Assembly: GCA_024516155.1 (NCBI GenBank)
Contig: JAJJXM010000054.1
Span: 62,001-126,000, forward strand
DNA from: Pyronema omphalodes
Lineage: Eukaryota > Ascomycota > Pezizomycetes > Pezizales > Pyronemataceae
Direction of reading: 5' to 3'
DNA length: 64,000 bases
The position numbers and the translations under genes were made by a program. The stretch's first letter is position 1. Every line of letters begins with the position of its first letter. A model generated the notes under the pieces. It was not told where the DNA came from and ran no database searches. It saw only the letters and a program-made list of their open reading frames with translations. Positions 44,074-55,488 of the stretch are shown here, piece after piece.

Positions 44074-47000
44074 TTTCGGTGATGGTTTGGTAGTTTGTGA
44101 GGGAAGTTGGTGATTTGTTTATGAGTGAAGGTAACAGTAATCAAAGTTGTCGAAGTTATGGATTGTGGATGGAAAGACGAGAAACAGTTGCTGACTATAT
44201 ATGATCCCATGATAAGGCTCTTTTCAAAATGCTAAGCACCCTGATTACACTTTAGATGTTTGATATTTGATGGATCCTGCAGAAACAGCCTGATCCAAGG
44301 ATCAACGGGCATTCCCCGCGGTACGGTGCGCTTCCCCGCGTTCCAAACTCAATTTTGGGACAACCTGTGAACCATACATCTCATGACCCACAACCCCGCG
44401 TTTGGTTGGAATCTTAATCTTGGTAGATCTTAATTATTTTCCACCATATTGCCTCCCTCATGGTACAGTGAATATGACTACCCGCTTTTGCCGGAAAGTG
44501 TGAGACATTTATCAAAATTCCATTCCCGAGGAATAATAATTCACTCACGAAGATAATTCTCCAGAAAGGTGATGAATGTGTAGAAATCAAGGAATGGATA
44601 GACTTCGTGAGTCATATCAAGTTTGTGATTTGCGGGATTCGGATTCAACTATTCTGTGGAATGCGAGATCCGAAATGTGAGCGGCTCATAAACTTGCTGT
44701 TCAATGCTGTGAAACGGTAAGGAATGTGGCTGTTACTGCGAGCCAATTTCTTATACTACAAAAATTAATGGGAATTGAATTTAACTAGCGAAGAATAATT
44801 TTACGTTGAGAAATATATCTGAAGTCAATTCAAGCATAAGGTTAAGATGTGGATAGGTGTTGATAACTCTGGCATTTTATTTGGACATGGAAAGGGAGTA
44901 GAAATTCTTGGTGTTCTAAGAACGTCAATGCTTCACTTGGATTAATTTTCTAGGCTACATATACCGATTCCGCTCGGGCACGTTTCAAGCGAGTAAAATA
45001 CCCAATCACATGGTAAAACTCGAATGGATGTTTGACCCCGATCTACCGGCACACTCAAGGTGTCCCTATACGTATGTATACTTTACGATAATTTATCGAC
45101 GCTCATACCAGACTATGAGGGAATTGCTCTGAAAAGCAGTATTGGTGTAGAATGGTGGCCGTGGCCGTGGCCGTGGCAAAGGTCTCGTATTCTAAGGCGA
45201 TCCTCATTTATCCACTGAAATAACCCGAAACTGTTTTCAGGAAACATTGTTCCGCATGTACTCCGGAGCTAATGATAGATAATCTGCTTGGCATGATGTC
45301 AATGCCATTTTCTCCTGGATCAATAGCTAGAACATCGTAATACTCCTCTTCTTTTACCCCAGCTTCCAATGTTCTATCTGCTGGATCGTTCAGCATGTCT
45401 TGCTATATTGTGCAGATATATTTATGCTTTTTGGTTGGAAACAGTGTTTCATGCCAAATGCTTTTATACTTCATGATCCAGAAATATATTTCTCGTTTTC
45501 ATACGTTGTTGACGCATCCTGATACTGGAAACTGATGTACAAATAGGGATCACCAATTCTGGGACATAGAGCCGTAACTTCAATATCATTGCTTACGGTG
45601 ACTTTATCCTTTGAAATTCTTCGTCCAACGATACTGCAGGTTCTGTTAATATTCATGTGACATAGTCTGTGCCTTAACACCGCTCCCTTTCAACGGCGAA
45701 TGCCATGTTATGTGAAGTATCCCTGTATTACCGATGCGAAACAATCCCAATAGAGGACGCAATGAATCGTGCATATATTATTCCCACATTCCCACCGTCA
45801 AAAACTGCGGCTAATCTACAATCAGCGGCAAAACAGTCGGCGCTGTCTGACGTTCTACAAGTTCTGGTAACACGAAGAATATCCGCCATCTGAGTCATAA
45901 CCGTTTTTTTCGGTAATCATCCAATAAGTATTGCAGTTCATTACACGTACCAACCCACATATGTTTATCCGCGTCTATCCGCGTCTCCAATTTCAATGCA
46001 TGCAGTTTGCATTCCAGCATCAAAAACCTGTAATCATCCCTTCCATATGCCACCCTGATTCGTAAACTGATGTTTCTCCTCCGATCACTTTATTGAAAAT
46101 TCCTTTGAAGGGAAGATCTCCAACAAGGCATTCCTATGGCAGAATCGTAACTGAGTAGCCTAACTGACTCTTGTCTCATTTGACATTGCTCGACGAAATT
46201 TGGGCGAACATCGGCGTGAAATTAAAGTTTTTCCACACAAGGCTCCCCATATTGGCTACTTACCCAAGCCTCGAAAATGTATAATTCGGCGTTCATCATT
46301 GCATACATTAGACATGATTAGCCCCCCGATAAATCTTGGCCACAGGTACTGTTATTACCCCAGTCTTGGCAACTGTGTAACCGCAGTACACAGCAGAAAA
46401 AGGACGCCGGGGTTTAAAAATGTATATCATGTTTAATAAATAAGCTCCTTTTTCTCATGTGATTGGATTGATATAGCCACGAAGCACATGTTTTACGATA
46501 TGGTTTAAGCCAAATCTGAGAAATATCAATTTCAATACGTTCCCTAGGGATTCCGAGGAGAACATCATTACTGAAGAATTATTTGTGTGATTAGTTTGAC
46601 CCATTGAGTGCATCGTGGCGTGTTTCATTTTCCCCATCACCATTCTAAATCAGTCGTTAATCTTCCACGCCAACCCTGTATCTAAGGGTAAACTCACTGT
46701 GCAACCACTTTTCGAACTGTAATGACATAATACCACTGAGATAGTAACCAAGATTGTAGTATTTCACGTTGCCGAACCCTGTAGGTTGCTGCAAACGGCT
46801 AGGTCTGGAATCGTAGACAATGCATCATCGAAAATAAACAACGCATTTTTGTAAATGCATGCCGACGTTTTACGGAATGCATACTTGCGCGGTATGTATA
46901 GATTTTTAAATTCGTGGGGCCGATGGCCCGTGGGATGGTCTGGGTTGTTGGAAAATTACCGCAAACGGTGGAAAATAATGAGAGACTACATGACTTTCGA

Positions 47001-47143
47001 AATTGAGCCTCATCATCAGCTTGGGTATATAAGTAAGCCAGAGGCCCTCGTCTTGATCACTATTAATCCTCCAGCAACTACTCCAATACCATACTTTTAC
47101 ACCCATAAAAAAACCAGCAACCCCGAGTCTTAACACCATCATC
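44074..47143. other. AT-rich spacer between the two small paralogs
   Basis: Several 60-70 codon ORFs occur (45208-45396, 45471-45680, 45705-45893). The minus-strand frame containing VKEEEYYDVLAIDPGENGID (45208-45396) looks most protein-like, but I cannot join it to a start or a neighbour. A GGCCGT triple repeat lies near 45160-45178. No other feature was found. Confidence 0.35.
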
Positions 47144-47425
47144 ATGAGGGAGGGACAGCAGATTAAATTCACCCTAGGTTTGCCTATCGTTTCCTTGATA
47201 CGAAAAACACTAGCGCAAGAAGACTAACTTGGTATTGCCTAGGCGGTATCACCCACGAGGGAACTTTCCTCAAGAACCTCGCCGGCGACGAGTCCAAGGC
47301 CGTTGTATGCTGAAATCCATTCATGCTTTTTATATGCGTTCAGATTTACTGATTACTGGCGATAGGTCAAGGACAAGGAGGGTAACGAGCACGTCGTGTC
47401 CTTGAGCGCTGTTCATACGTTGTAA
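47144..47425 (+). CDS. Tiny three-exon protein, 51 aa, possible KOW/SH3-like fold
   Basis: Exons 47144-47177, 47243-47304 and 47366-47425 join in frame. The product begins MREGQQIKFTLGGITHEGTF, continues LKNLAGDESKAVVKDKEGNE and ends HVVSLSAVHTL. Intron 1 (GTTTGC, branch GACTAACTT, acceptor CCTAG, 65 bp) and intron 2 (GTATGC, TACTGAT, GATAG, 61 bp) both look authentic. The short alternating hydrophobic pattern with conserved Gly resembles a small beta-barrel of the KOW/SH3 kind (inference). A paralog with the same exon 2 length and the same intron 2 position lies at 43802-44073. Function is unknown. The gene is invisible to single-exon ORF searches. Confidence 0.65.
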
Positions 47426-48139
47426 TCCCATTCTTGGAATGGGAGGGGATCAGGAAATATGGAGGATGGTTGGATTTTTTCATAGTCCGGTAACGAGAAA
47501 ATACAGAATTATCAATATCTGAAAATATCCTGTCCGGTGACTCAAATCAGTCGTGCTGTCGAAATTTTAATATATGTGATCGATAGGGAAGACCAAGACT
47601 CCTTCGGCCCATAACATTATGTCAACCCTGTCCAAAAAGCCCCCGTGAGCCCAAATCATTCTGGATGCCTTGCGAATGCCAGTCGTTAGTTTGATATCTT
47701 AGAGTCAGCCTAATTCGAAAAAAAAGACATGCCGGAATAAGACTCGCCTCCTCGTATAGGAAGGTGGTTCGTAGCTTCAATCGCAGAGATATGATGCTTT
47801 AGAGATTGAAGTCATTGAATTGAAGCATGTGGGAGTCCAGAAACATTTTACTACAGGCCTTTGAAATTCGTAGTTTAAAGAAATAGAGACATTCTACAAC
47901 GCAACACGTTCCCTCTTTAATGGTTTTGCAACTTTTGTCTGAGATTCTCAACATTTTAGTTATATCTATCCGCGTGATCCACGGACCCAACAAGCAAGAA
48001 ATCCATTCATACGTTTATAATTTATTTATCTTCAAGTTGTATTTCACATCAAGTTCCATTATCCCTCTGCTTCGAAAAATGATGTTTGTCACCTGCTCTT
48101 ATCACCCTATGGTACAAGAAAACGAGTGAGAGTGGTTTA

Positions 48140-48770
48140 GTTCAAACACCTTCGTGGTTTAGCTAAACACCGAAAGTGTTTAGTTAAACACCCTAAACAC
48201 CAAAGTTGTTTAGTCTGATTTAAGGTGTTTAGCTAAACCACCCATCGTTGTTTCAAAGTGTTTAGTTAAACACCCCTAAACACCGAAGTTGTTTAGTGTG
48301 ATTTAAGGTGTTTAGCTAAACCACCTAGCGTTGTTTAGTTAAACAACTACCTTGATTTTTTTTTTGTGGGGTTTATTTAAACACCCCTAGGGTGTTTAAA
48401 TAAACACCTTCTTTTTCGCTTATTCTTCGGTATTTATTTAAACATCCTAGGGGTGTTTAGATAAACACCCTAGAGGTGTTTAAGGATGTTTAAATAAACA
48501 CCTTCTTTTTCGCTTATTCTTTGGTGTTTATTTAAACACCCTAGGGGTGTTTAAGGATGTTTAAATAAACACCTTCTTTTTTCGCTTATTCTTTGGTGTT
48601 TATTTAAACACCCTAGGGGTGTTTAAGGATGTTTAAATAAACACCTTCTTTTTTACATATTCTTTGGGGTTTATTTAAACACCCTAGGGGTGTTTAAATA
48701 AATACCTTCTTCTTCGCCTATTCTTCGGGGTTTATTTGAACTATCCTCTGACGTTTAAATAAACATCTAC
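48140..48770. repeat. Palindromic GTGTTTA array 1
   Basis: Dense array of GTGTTTA and its complement TAAACAC, arranged as near-palindromes such as GGTGTTTAGCTAAACCACC, GGTGTTTATTTAAACACC and GTGTTTAAATAAACACC. From about 48400 a higher-order unit recurs four to five times at spacings of roughly 60-92 bp. It runs from a dyad through CACCTTCTTTTTCGC and TTATTCTTTGG to a dyad joined by CCTAGGGG. Individual dyads could form hairpins. There are no coding frames. Confidence 0.9.
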
Positions 48771-48844
48771 AGTCCACTTCCTAGGGATGGCGTTTCCATG
48801 GTTCATATAAATCACCCTGCAGTGTTCTACTGAACATTCAGTTT

Positions 48845-49060
48845 TAACCTGTAGAGCTGTGTTCTGTTTTTGTTTGTTGATGGAAGTGGATATTGCCTTA
48901 GTGCGCATCCCTGCCTTATGTTCTGTTCGTTCTGCCGTTGTTGTTCCTCGCTCTTCATCCATTTCATTCACTTGTTTCTCCACCTCCATCTTTCCCTCTT
49001 GTTTGACTGTAAGTTTTCCCTCATGTCAAATGTTTGTCCCTCAACAGAATTTGCTAGTTC
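48845..49060. repeat. Dispersed repeat, copy 1
   Basis: About 200 bp closely related to 63303-63500. Shared words include GTTGATGGAAGTGGAT, TTGCCTTAG, CCTTATGTTCT and CCACCTCCATCTTTCCCTC. It lies between the two GTGTTTA arrays. Frames on the plus strand do not stay aligned between copies, so I see no evidence of coding. Class unknown. Confidence 0.75.
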
Positions 49061-49439
49061 ATACACCATACACCACCGGAGGGAAAAAAGAGAGAGAGAG
49101 GGGGAATTGGGATATGAACTTCTAGATACTCGCTGAGTCAAGTACTGCAAACCAACCCCACAAATATCCACAATGCTAACCAGACAAACAGGATGCTCAG
49201 AAAACCTAAGTCTATTTATTGAAGCGATCCATGATTCCAGCATATGTAAGGGTCAATTAAAAAAGCCACAAAGCGAATGGTACTATACAGAGAGCAGGAG
49301 CAGGAGTAGGAGGGGTGAGGAGGGAGGTGGGAGGTTCTTGTATGTATAGATAGAGGACCTGGCAATAGCTAGAGACATGTTATATAATGAGCGAGTGGTT
49401 TAGTAATTAATTTAAAACATTCAAAAAATATCTGAGGTG

Positions 49440-49805
49440 CTTGATCAAACCATTATTGTGCAAGGTGTTTAAATCGGTGTTTAAAGGTGTTTAGTAGGTG
49501 TTTAAATCGGTGTTTAAAGGTGTTTAGTAGGTGTTTAAATCGGTGTTTAAAGGTGTTTAGTAGGTGTTTAAAGGTGTTTAGTAGGTGTTTAGATCGGTGT
49601 TTAAAGGTGTTTAAAGGTGTTTAAATCGGTGTTTAAATCGTTGTTTAAAGGTGTTTAGTAGGTGTTTAAAGGTGTTTAGTAGGTGTTTAAAGGTGTTTAG
49701 TAGGTGTTTAAAGAGGTGTTTAGTAGGTGTTTAAAGAGGTGTTTAGTAAATGAATTTTGCGGGTGTTTGAATTAAACACCTTTTGTGGTTTAAAGTGTGG
49801 TTTGA
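49440..49805. repeat. Direct GTGTTTA array 2
   Basis: Some twenty to thirty head-to-tail units of the GGTGTTTA word, separated by AAA, AATC or GTA spacers (for example GGTGTTTAAATCGGTGTTTA and AGGTGTTTAGTAGGTGTTTA), end with the dyad GGGTGTTTGAATTAAACACC. Array 1 is mostly palindromic, whereas this one is almost all in a single orientation. About 650 bp separate the two arrays. Confidence 0.9.
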
Positions 49806-50411
49806 TTAAACACCTTTTTTTTGTACCACAGGGATCAGTTGGGTGGGTCTAGTCATAATACATCACTCGATTATAAAGTCCGGGTTTGGGGTGGCGTTGT
49901 TGGTAATCCTTGAACATCTGTTGTTTCTGAATTCATTTATTTTAGTGTGAATTAAAAACTTTAGTGAAGGTGGTCATTGTCTTTTCAAACGTGATCTTGG
50001 GATTTGTAACGTACGTATTTTCGTTTATGTGCCCCAAGTGCTCAGGCGGCGGCCATTGGTTTAAAGTACGTGCTAATCTCCATGCATATGATATTCTTCC
50101 CGTATTACCTCTAAGTAAGTACTTCAGTCACAAGCTTCAGACTCCCTATCTGTCACATGAAGAGGTCTGTTATTGCAATTATGTCTTCCTTGACCACGGC
50201 AGCAATAATTTATATATGCACGGATCATCTGACAGTAACCAGAAGTCTGCAACTACAGAAAATATCGTAACTTGAGTCTATTTATAGACATGGGTAATAT
50301 GCTTCTATCCTCTATCTCCTAGTTCTCGGTCCCTTCCGCCATTCACCATTCACCGCCGCCATAATACCTTGTCTGACCCTACCAGAACCTCCGAAACTCC
50401 GCATTTCAACT
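49806..50411. other. Spacer downstream of array 2
   Basis: A 103-codon plus ORF (49964-50275) contains FMCPKCSGGG and no further zinc-binding pair. I do not accept it as a gene. The rest is unremarkable. Confidence 0.35.
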
Positions 50412-50793
50412 CTAAACCCCATTCACCAGATTTTCTGTGGATTCTGCATCATTCCCTCTCGGTCGCGGTCTCTCCGTCAGTATTTCCGTCTCACCATCCT
50501 CCTCATCCACCGCCGCTTCCAGGCGCCTAACCCGTTCACGAAGGCGATTATTCTCCTCCAAAAGTTGGCTACAAACCTCTTCTAACACTTCGACACGCTC
50601 CAAGAGTGGGAAAAGACCATTTTCGTTTATGATACTTATGATGGATCTTGCTGATTGTTCCTGGAGAGAAGTTAATCGTGAGTTCTTTTTGGCAGAGGGT
50701 TGGATTTGGAACATTGTGGCATAGAGGATTTTAGGGGGGAGGGGGGCTTACGATGCGCAGGTCGACTTGGTCAGAGGTGATTTCGATGGTCAT
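50412..50793 (-). CDS. Small coiled-coil protein, about 96 aa
   Basis: Exon 1 (50752-50793) begins MTIEITSDQVDLRI. Exon 2 (50412-50660) follows a 91-bp intron (GTAAGC, branch TTAAC, acceptor CTCCAG) and starts EQSARSIISIINENGLFPLL. Its heptads (LLERVEVLEEV, LLEENNRLRERVRRLEAAV) predict a leucine-rich coiled coil, and an acidic, Arg/Pro-containing tail closes the protein. An unspliced alternative of 100 residues starts inside the intron (MFQIQPSAKKN). Residues TIEITSDQVDLRI fit the spliced form well. A dimerising adaptor is plausible; there is no basic region for a bZIP. Confidence 0.5.
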
Positions 50794-52111
50794 GTTGCCT
50801 TGGGCCTTGGTTGTAATTGTAACTTCAAGTTTCGAATGTGATATGACCGATTCACGTCAACTTCTGTTGAGGCCAGATTTGTTTAGCCGTACTGCGGAGC
50901 TAGTTGGCTGGTTGGGTAAATTCTTTCGAACATAAAAAAAAAAAAAAAAATAAACTGGGAATTTATTGTTTCAATTTTCACACCTGGCTTTATTTTCCGT
51001 TTGTCTCTCTCTCTCCCACCTGCGTGGATCACCCCCCCCCCCCCCCCCCCCCCCCCTCCGGACCCGAGGATAAATCGACGTCGCCCGCCGATGCGGCCGC
51101 CTGTCTGCACAATTAATCTAAGAACTCAGCTCAGAATAATCGTAAAACATAACGTTCCGGTACACACGCAGGTAAATTAGCTGGTATTTTACGTTATCAC
51201 GTCATACCATATCATAAGGCTGTTCATACAATACTTCAAACGAAAAGACCAGATCACTATCCAAACGGGAATACTCGTTACCGTTGTGGATAAGTGCTTC
51301 TGCTAGATCGCCCTATGTAGGATTCATAATAACGGAGACGGGATTCGGCATGTATAGAGCTAACGCAGCTATATACTTGGTAAAATAAATAAGGGCCGAT
51401 GGTAAAGATCTGAGTTGTGAGTGGTTCGAATCAGGGAACATTGCAGGTCGGGATGATCATGGCTTTATGTTATACCTACATATATTGGCACTGGAAGCAA
51501 TATATTTCGGAAATGTAGGAGTCGGAATGAATAAGGATATCGAAATTCCAATTACGTTTTTATTATTTTATCTTCGAGATTAATATCTGCAAATAAGTAA
51601 TACAAATTGATTTTATAACACTGGCTGAATTAAGCACTAAACAAATATTAATCCTTTATCTTATTTTCTGCACCCATTCCAAACCATGATACAGCTGCTA
51701 TCAAACATTTCTCTATTCCTTCAATATTGAAAACGACTCATAAACCTGATACTCTCTACTCTTGACCGTACATTAACTATTTTCTGTGTTTCCTTCCAAC
51801 TGCTCGCACCAAGTGTTTGGATCTGAATGTTTATTTTGCTTTTTTTCTTCACCCGTGCGTTCGAGGCAGTTTTTTTGTTTGAAGTAGTCGTTTGCTATAT
51901 GCGTCCTTGACTTGTTTTGTGATGTTGGGACCTGTTCTAGGATCAAGGTAATTTGGTACTATATATTTTCAGCAAGGGTCAGTCATATTCTGTAATAGCT
52001 ATAGAAAGGATACTATAGGAACTTAGGAAGTGTTACATGATAACTATGGGCTCTGCCTCGTCCTCCTTATTTCGAGCTTTATTAGAGGTACCCATTTGAC
52101 TCATCATATTT
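50794..52111. other. Spacer with homopolymer tracts
   Basis: Contains an A run of about 18 (50934-50951) and a perfect C25 run (51032-51056) next to a (TC)n tract, then AT-rich DNA. No gene seen. Confidence 0.5.
51032..51056. repeat. Poly-C tract, 25 bases
   Basis: Uninterrupted C25. Together with the C17 at 1132-1148 it is the longest G/C homopolymer in the window. Length is prone to sequencing and assembly error. Confidence 0.9.
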
Positions 52112-52777
52112 CTAACCTCCATCACACGTTGCACCGCCGACTGGATTCACAAATATCAGCCAAGCCCACCATAATGATGCTGGAAGACAAACTGGTGGGG
52201 CATGCGCTAGCGCTGTTATCAACTTTATACCATACGATTTTGATCGTGTAGATACTATTGTCTCCTCGAATCGTAGCGACGGGCTCATCCAATATGGTAC
52301 TGGATCATTATAATTCATTTCCCTTACATCCCCACGTAGTTTCTGGTCTTGTAATTTGTCAAGATGATCAGGCAATGGGAGCATGCGATGTGATAAGGGT
52401 GGAGCTTTTGCTTTAAGCTTGGCAAACAATTTCTCCCGTTCTTCAAACTCATATTGCCATTGAGCTTCTTGCGCGATTCTGAATTGCCGTTTAAACTCCC
52501 TTAATGCTGCTGTTTGATAGGCTTCAAAATGGGACATGCTGTCCGGGCACGGAGGAGGAGATGGTGATGCAAGCCGTATTGCCGGGATAGGTCCTCTCGA
52601 CCGCACAAGTAGTGTTGACGGGTGGTTTTCTGGCGAAGGACCTTGTACTATCGGAGGGACGTGTCTGTGAATGCTGCATCCATATTGTTCTTGCCATTCT
52701 TTTGGATGGGTACCACCGCCATGTGCAGGACAATGGCAATGTTGAGTATGCTTTGGCACGGATCGGACTGGCGCCAT
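52112..52777 (-). CDS. Hypothetical protein, weak to moderate support
   Basis: The ORF opens at 52966, but the ATG at 52777 (MAPVRSVPKHTQHCHCPAHG) gives a more protein-like N terminus with a His/Cys cluster (CHCPAHGG, then YGCSIHRH). A Pro-rich segment (LASPSPPPCPDSMS) and a helical Glu/Lys-rich part (FEEREKLFAKLKAKAPPLSH) follow. The last ~40 codons look unlike the rest, and a possible intron (GTATCT...GCTAG, 49 bp) begins near 52259, so the true C terminus may differ. No domain is recognised; the Cys/His cluster might bind metal (speculative). Confidence 0.4.
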   Translation of the reverse strand: MAPVRSVPKHTQHCHCPAHGGGTHPKEWQEQYGCSIHRHVPPIVQGPSPENHPSTLLVRSRGPIPAIRLASPSPPPCPDSMSHFEAYQTAALREFKRQFRIAQEAQWQYEFEEREKLFAKLKAKAPPLSHRMLPLPDHLDKLQDQKLRGDVREMNYNDPVPYWMSPSLRFEETIVSTRSKSYGIKLITALAHAPPVCLPASLWWAWLIFVNPVGGATCDGG

Positions 52778-52966
52778 GTTGAAATTGTAAGAGTGGTAGC
52801 CGTTCGTCACCTGCTCTGAAAGTTGGTTTGAAGATTGAAAAAAGGCGGAAGTGAGGTTTGTTGGGAAACAGAGGTGGAGGCGCCAGATGATAGACGAATG
52901 AGGGGATGGCAAATGATAGACGATGGTGGAGGCATCTCTAACCCGAATTGGCCTACTCCGGTTCAC

Positions 52967-55488
52967 GTAGTATCACTGGATGTCTTATAAATGGTTTACC
53001 GAATTTGTCGTCCACTGACTTTGACGCGAGCATTCTAATCCCATACCTATTTCACCTCGGATATATTACTTGTCTCTAGTCAACTGAATTCAGTATACAG
53101 GTGTCTCTAAATTGCCTAAGAAAAGACTCGAGTAGCAACGGAAACGAATATTGTTTCAAAAAGCATTCTAAACATAATTCAGTCAAGAATTGAGCCGATA
53201 GCATAATACCTGGAATTATTTGGAATCCGTCTAGTTTGACTGCCCTTCGATGAATTGTTGGTTAGGCGAATTTGATTTCCGGCTCCATCAAACCTCCAAC
53301 TAGTTTACATCCAACCGAGCTCTCGGATGCTCCACGTGATAAGATCATGCCGCTACACCAACCGCTATTCCCAATGAGCGCGTTATGATTATCCTCGTCG
53401 GACTAATGCACCTCGAAGAGACCGTTATACAAGATCTAAATATGATTTTTCTAAGATGAAAGCTGTACATATCTCCGATATGTGGCGTCACGTTCATACT
53501 GGACGATAGTATCGTTTTAGCCGACATGGCCTTGCCGCCTTGCTTGCTAGCTATTATTCTACTGGAACTAGGCTAAATGCCGCTTCACAGGTATGGGTTC
53601 ATCGTCTTTTTATTTTATGTACTTATGGAATTCAATCTTGCCCATCCATTACTTTCGCGAGACGAATTTACTGGGCTACTACATAGCGTGCATTTATTAT
53701 GCAATTCTCATAATTAAACTCATTGTTCCAACTATCGGCTTGTGGTGATCCTACTGCTGTGTATAAAACTATAATAGAAATATCTGCTCTTACTTGAGGC
53801 CAGTGGCTTTGGAGCCTATGTTGCCCTCGCTTCGACCTTGACAACCGTTTTTCGCTATCAAAGGGCTTTATCCGAAGACTACGTCAAATGAAAGATAACG
53901 AACTTAAGGAGTGTAACGGATATTATGGTGCCTCGAAGGGTAGCATCCTTGAAAATTACCTGCCTGGTCGAAGTCAGTCTAAGGGCGGAGATGTACTTGC
54001 CATTTTGCAGGGATGAGGGTAATCGCAAGATTTGTCATAGGAAGTCGAAATAAATGTGTTGGGGTAATGGGAATAATGTGGATGATTGTTGTCATTTAGA
54101 GCATTGAATCGTAAGAAGTAACTCGCTTTCTGCTTGTGATGAATATCAAATATGTTAGACGTACTTAGTGCAAAGAATCCTTCAGAGGCTCATTGGCAGA
54201 TATATAAGAAGACAGCTGATGTGATTCGTTATGTAGTTATTTACTTCCAGATGGCTGCTGATGGCTGTCATCTTGATAAACCTCCGGGGAATCGGAAGAA
54301 TTCTGGAAAGAACCTGGAAGAAGTGTACTGATATGATGGTAAAATGGGTAATAGCAGCAGTAATGTATAAAATATGTAACTGGGATTCTGCTTGTAATGA
54401 ATATCAGATCCGTTATATACTTTTTCAGCACAAAGCACCCTAAATGAGATGACACACAGATGAGTAATAAGACGAGTGATGCAATTTGGTATCTAGTTGC
54501 CATAGCAAACTGCATCGATGGTCATTATAGAATTCGTGGTAACTTCTACGTAGAAGGTACCTGATGGTCTCTAGGAGGAAGGTATAATGGCATCAGAGTC
54601 TTTACTGGTCGATGAATCTGTGAATGGATGTACCAAACCGAACAGAAAACCACCTTCATATTAACAAGGCGAGATGAAATATCCTAAATCGCAGAATATG
54701 TACAACGTAACCAATATTTAGTCATGCAATCGTTACACAAATTTCACGCCAGTCGCTCATAGGCCGAAGATAGAACGCAGAGAAATTGTTCAATGAATAC
54801 AGCCTCACCACAGAGATGATCATACCTTGGTAGGAATAAACACAGAGCATTTTCACGGTTCTCATCTATGAAAAGAGGTGCCAGTTCGACCACCAACCCC
54901 CTGACGTATAGTATGTATTGCGTCACACACGAGAAATACAAGGAGATGGTTTCATGCAAAAACTTTCCACATTATGTGATATAGTAAGTGCTTTACGCGA
55001 ATGGTACTCAATTTTGTATTAGGAAAGCGAACAAAAGTCTACAGGTATAAGAAATACACAATGTATTATTCAGTACAAAAAACTTCCCCACAACAAATCA
55101 AACTACAGGTATAAAAGCATTTCATAACAGTAGTCATATGAGTTTTTATTTTTTGATTTAATTTGATTTGATTTTCTTGAACGTTCTCAACCTGCAGGTT
55201 CTGACGTATGCTACAGTCTAAATACATTTCGAGGCTCTAGCAGTTACCTTAGAGTCTCGCTGCGATCCGCCCCAGAACGTACTTCATTTCTTGGGCCTGT
55301 TGCCGCCTCTCTTCTTCCTGCTGGTTTTCAACTTTTCATTCTCGTCGTTACATTTTGGAGCCCTGTTTGCTCTTTTCCCACTCGGCACTCTCAACTTGAC
55401 ACTCTCACCCCGTCATTCGTAACCTGCCTCTGATTTCTTCTCCTCTCCTCTCCTCTTCTCTTCTACATGATTACATGAGTACATATCC
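52967..55488. other. Gene-poor region with degenerate repeats
   Basis: Around 53380-53540 a plus-strand frame reads YDYPRRTNAPRRDRYTRSKY but is soon interrupted. 53955-54560 is a degenerate repeat listed separately. The rest is AT-rich without supported genes. Confidence 0.35.
53955..54560. repeat. Degenerate repeat, copies 1 and 2
   Basis: Two adjacent diverged units (about 53955-54300 and 54330-54560) share CTGCTTGT(G/A)ATGAATATCA, GTGATNCNNTNTGTAGTT-like and AAGACNNGTGATG words. They also resemble 59490-59830. I cannot assign a transposon class. Confidence 0.55.
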
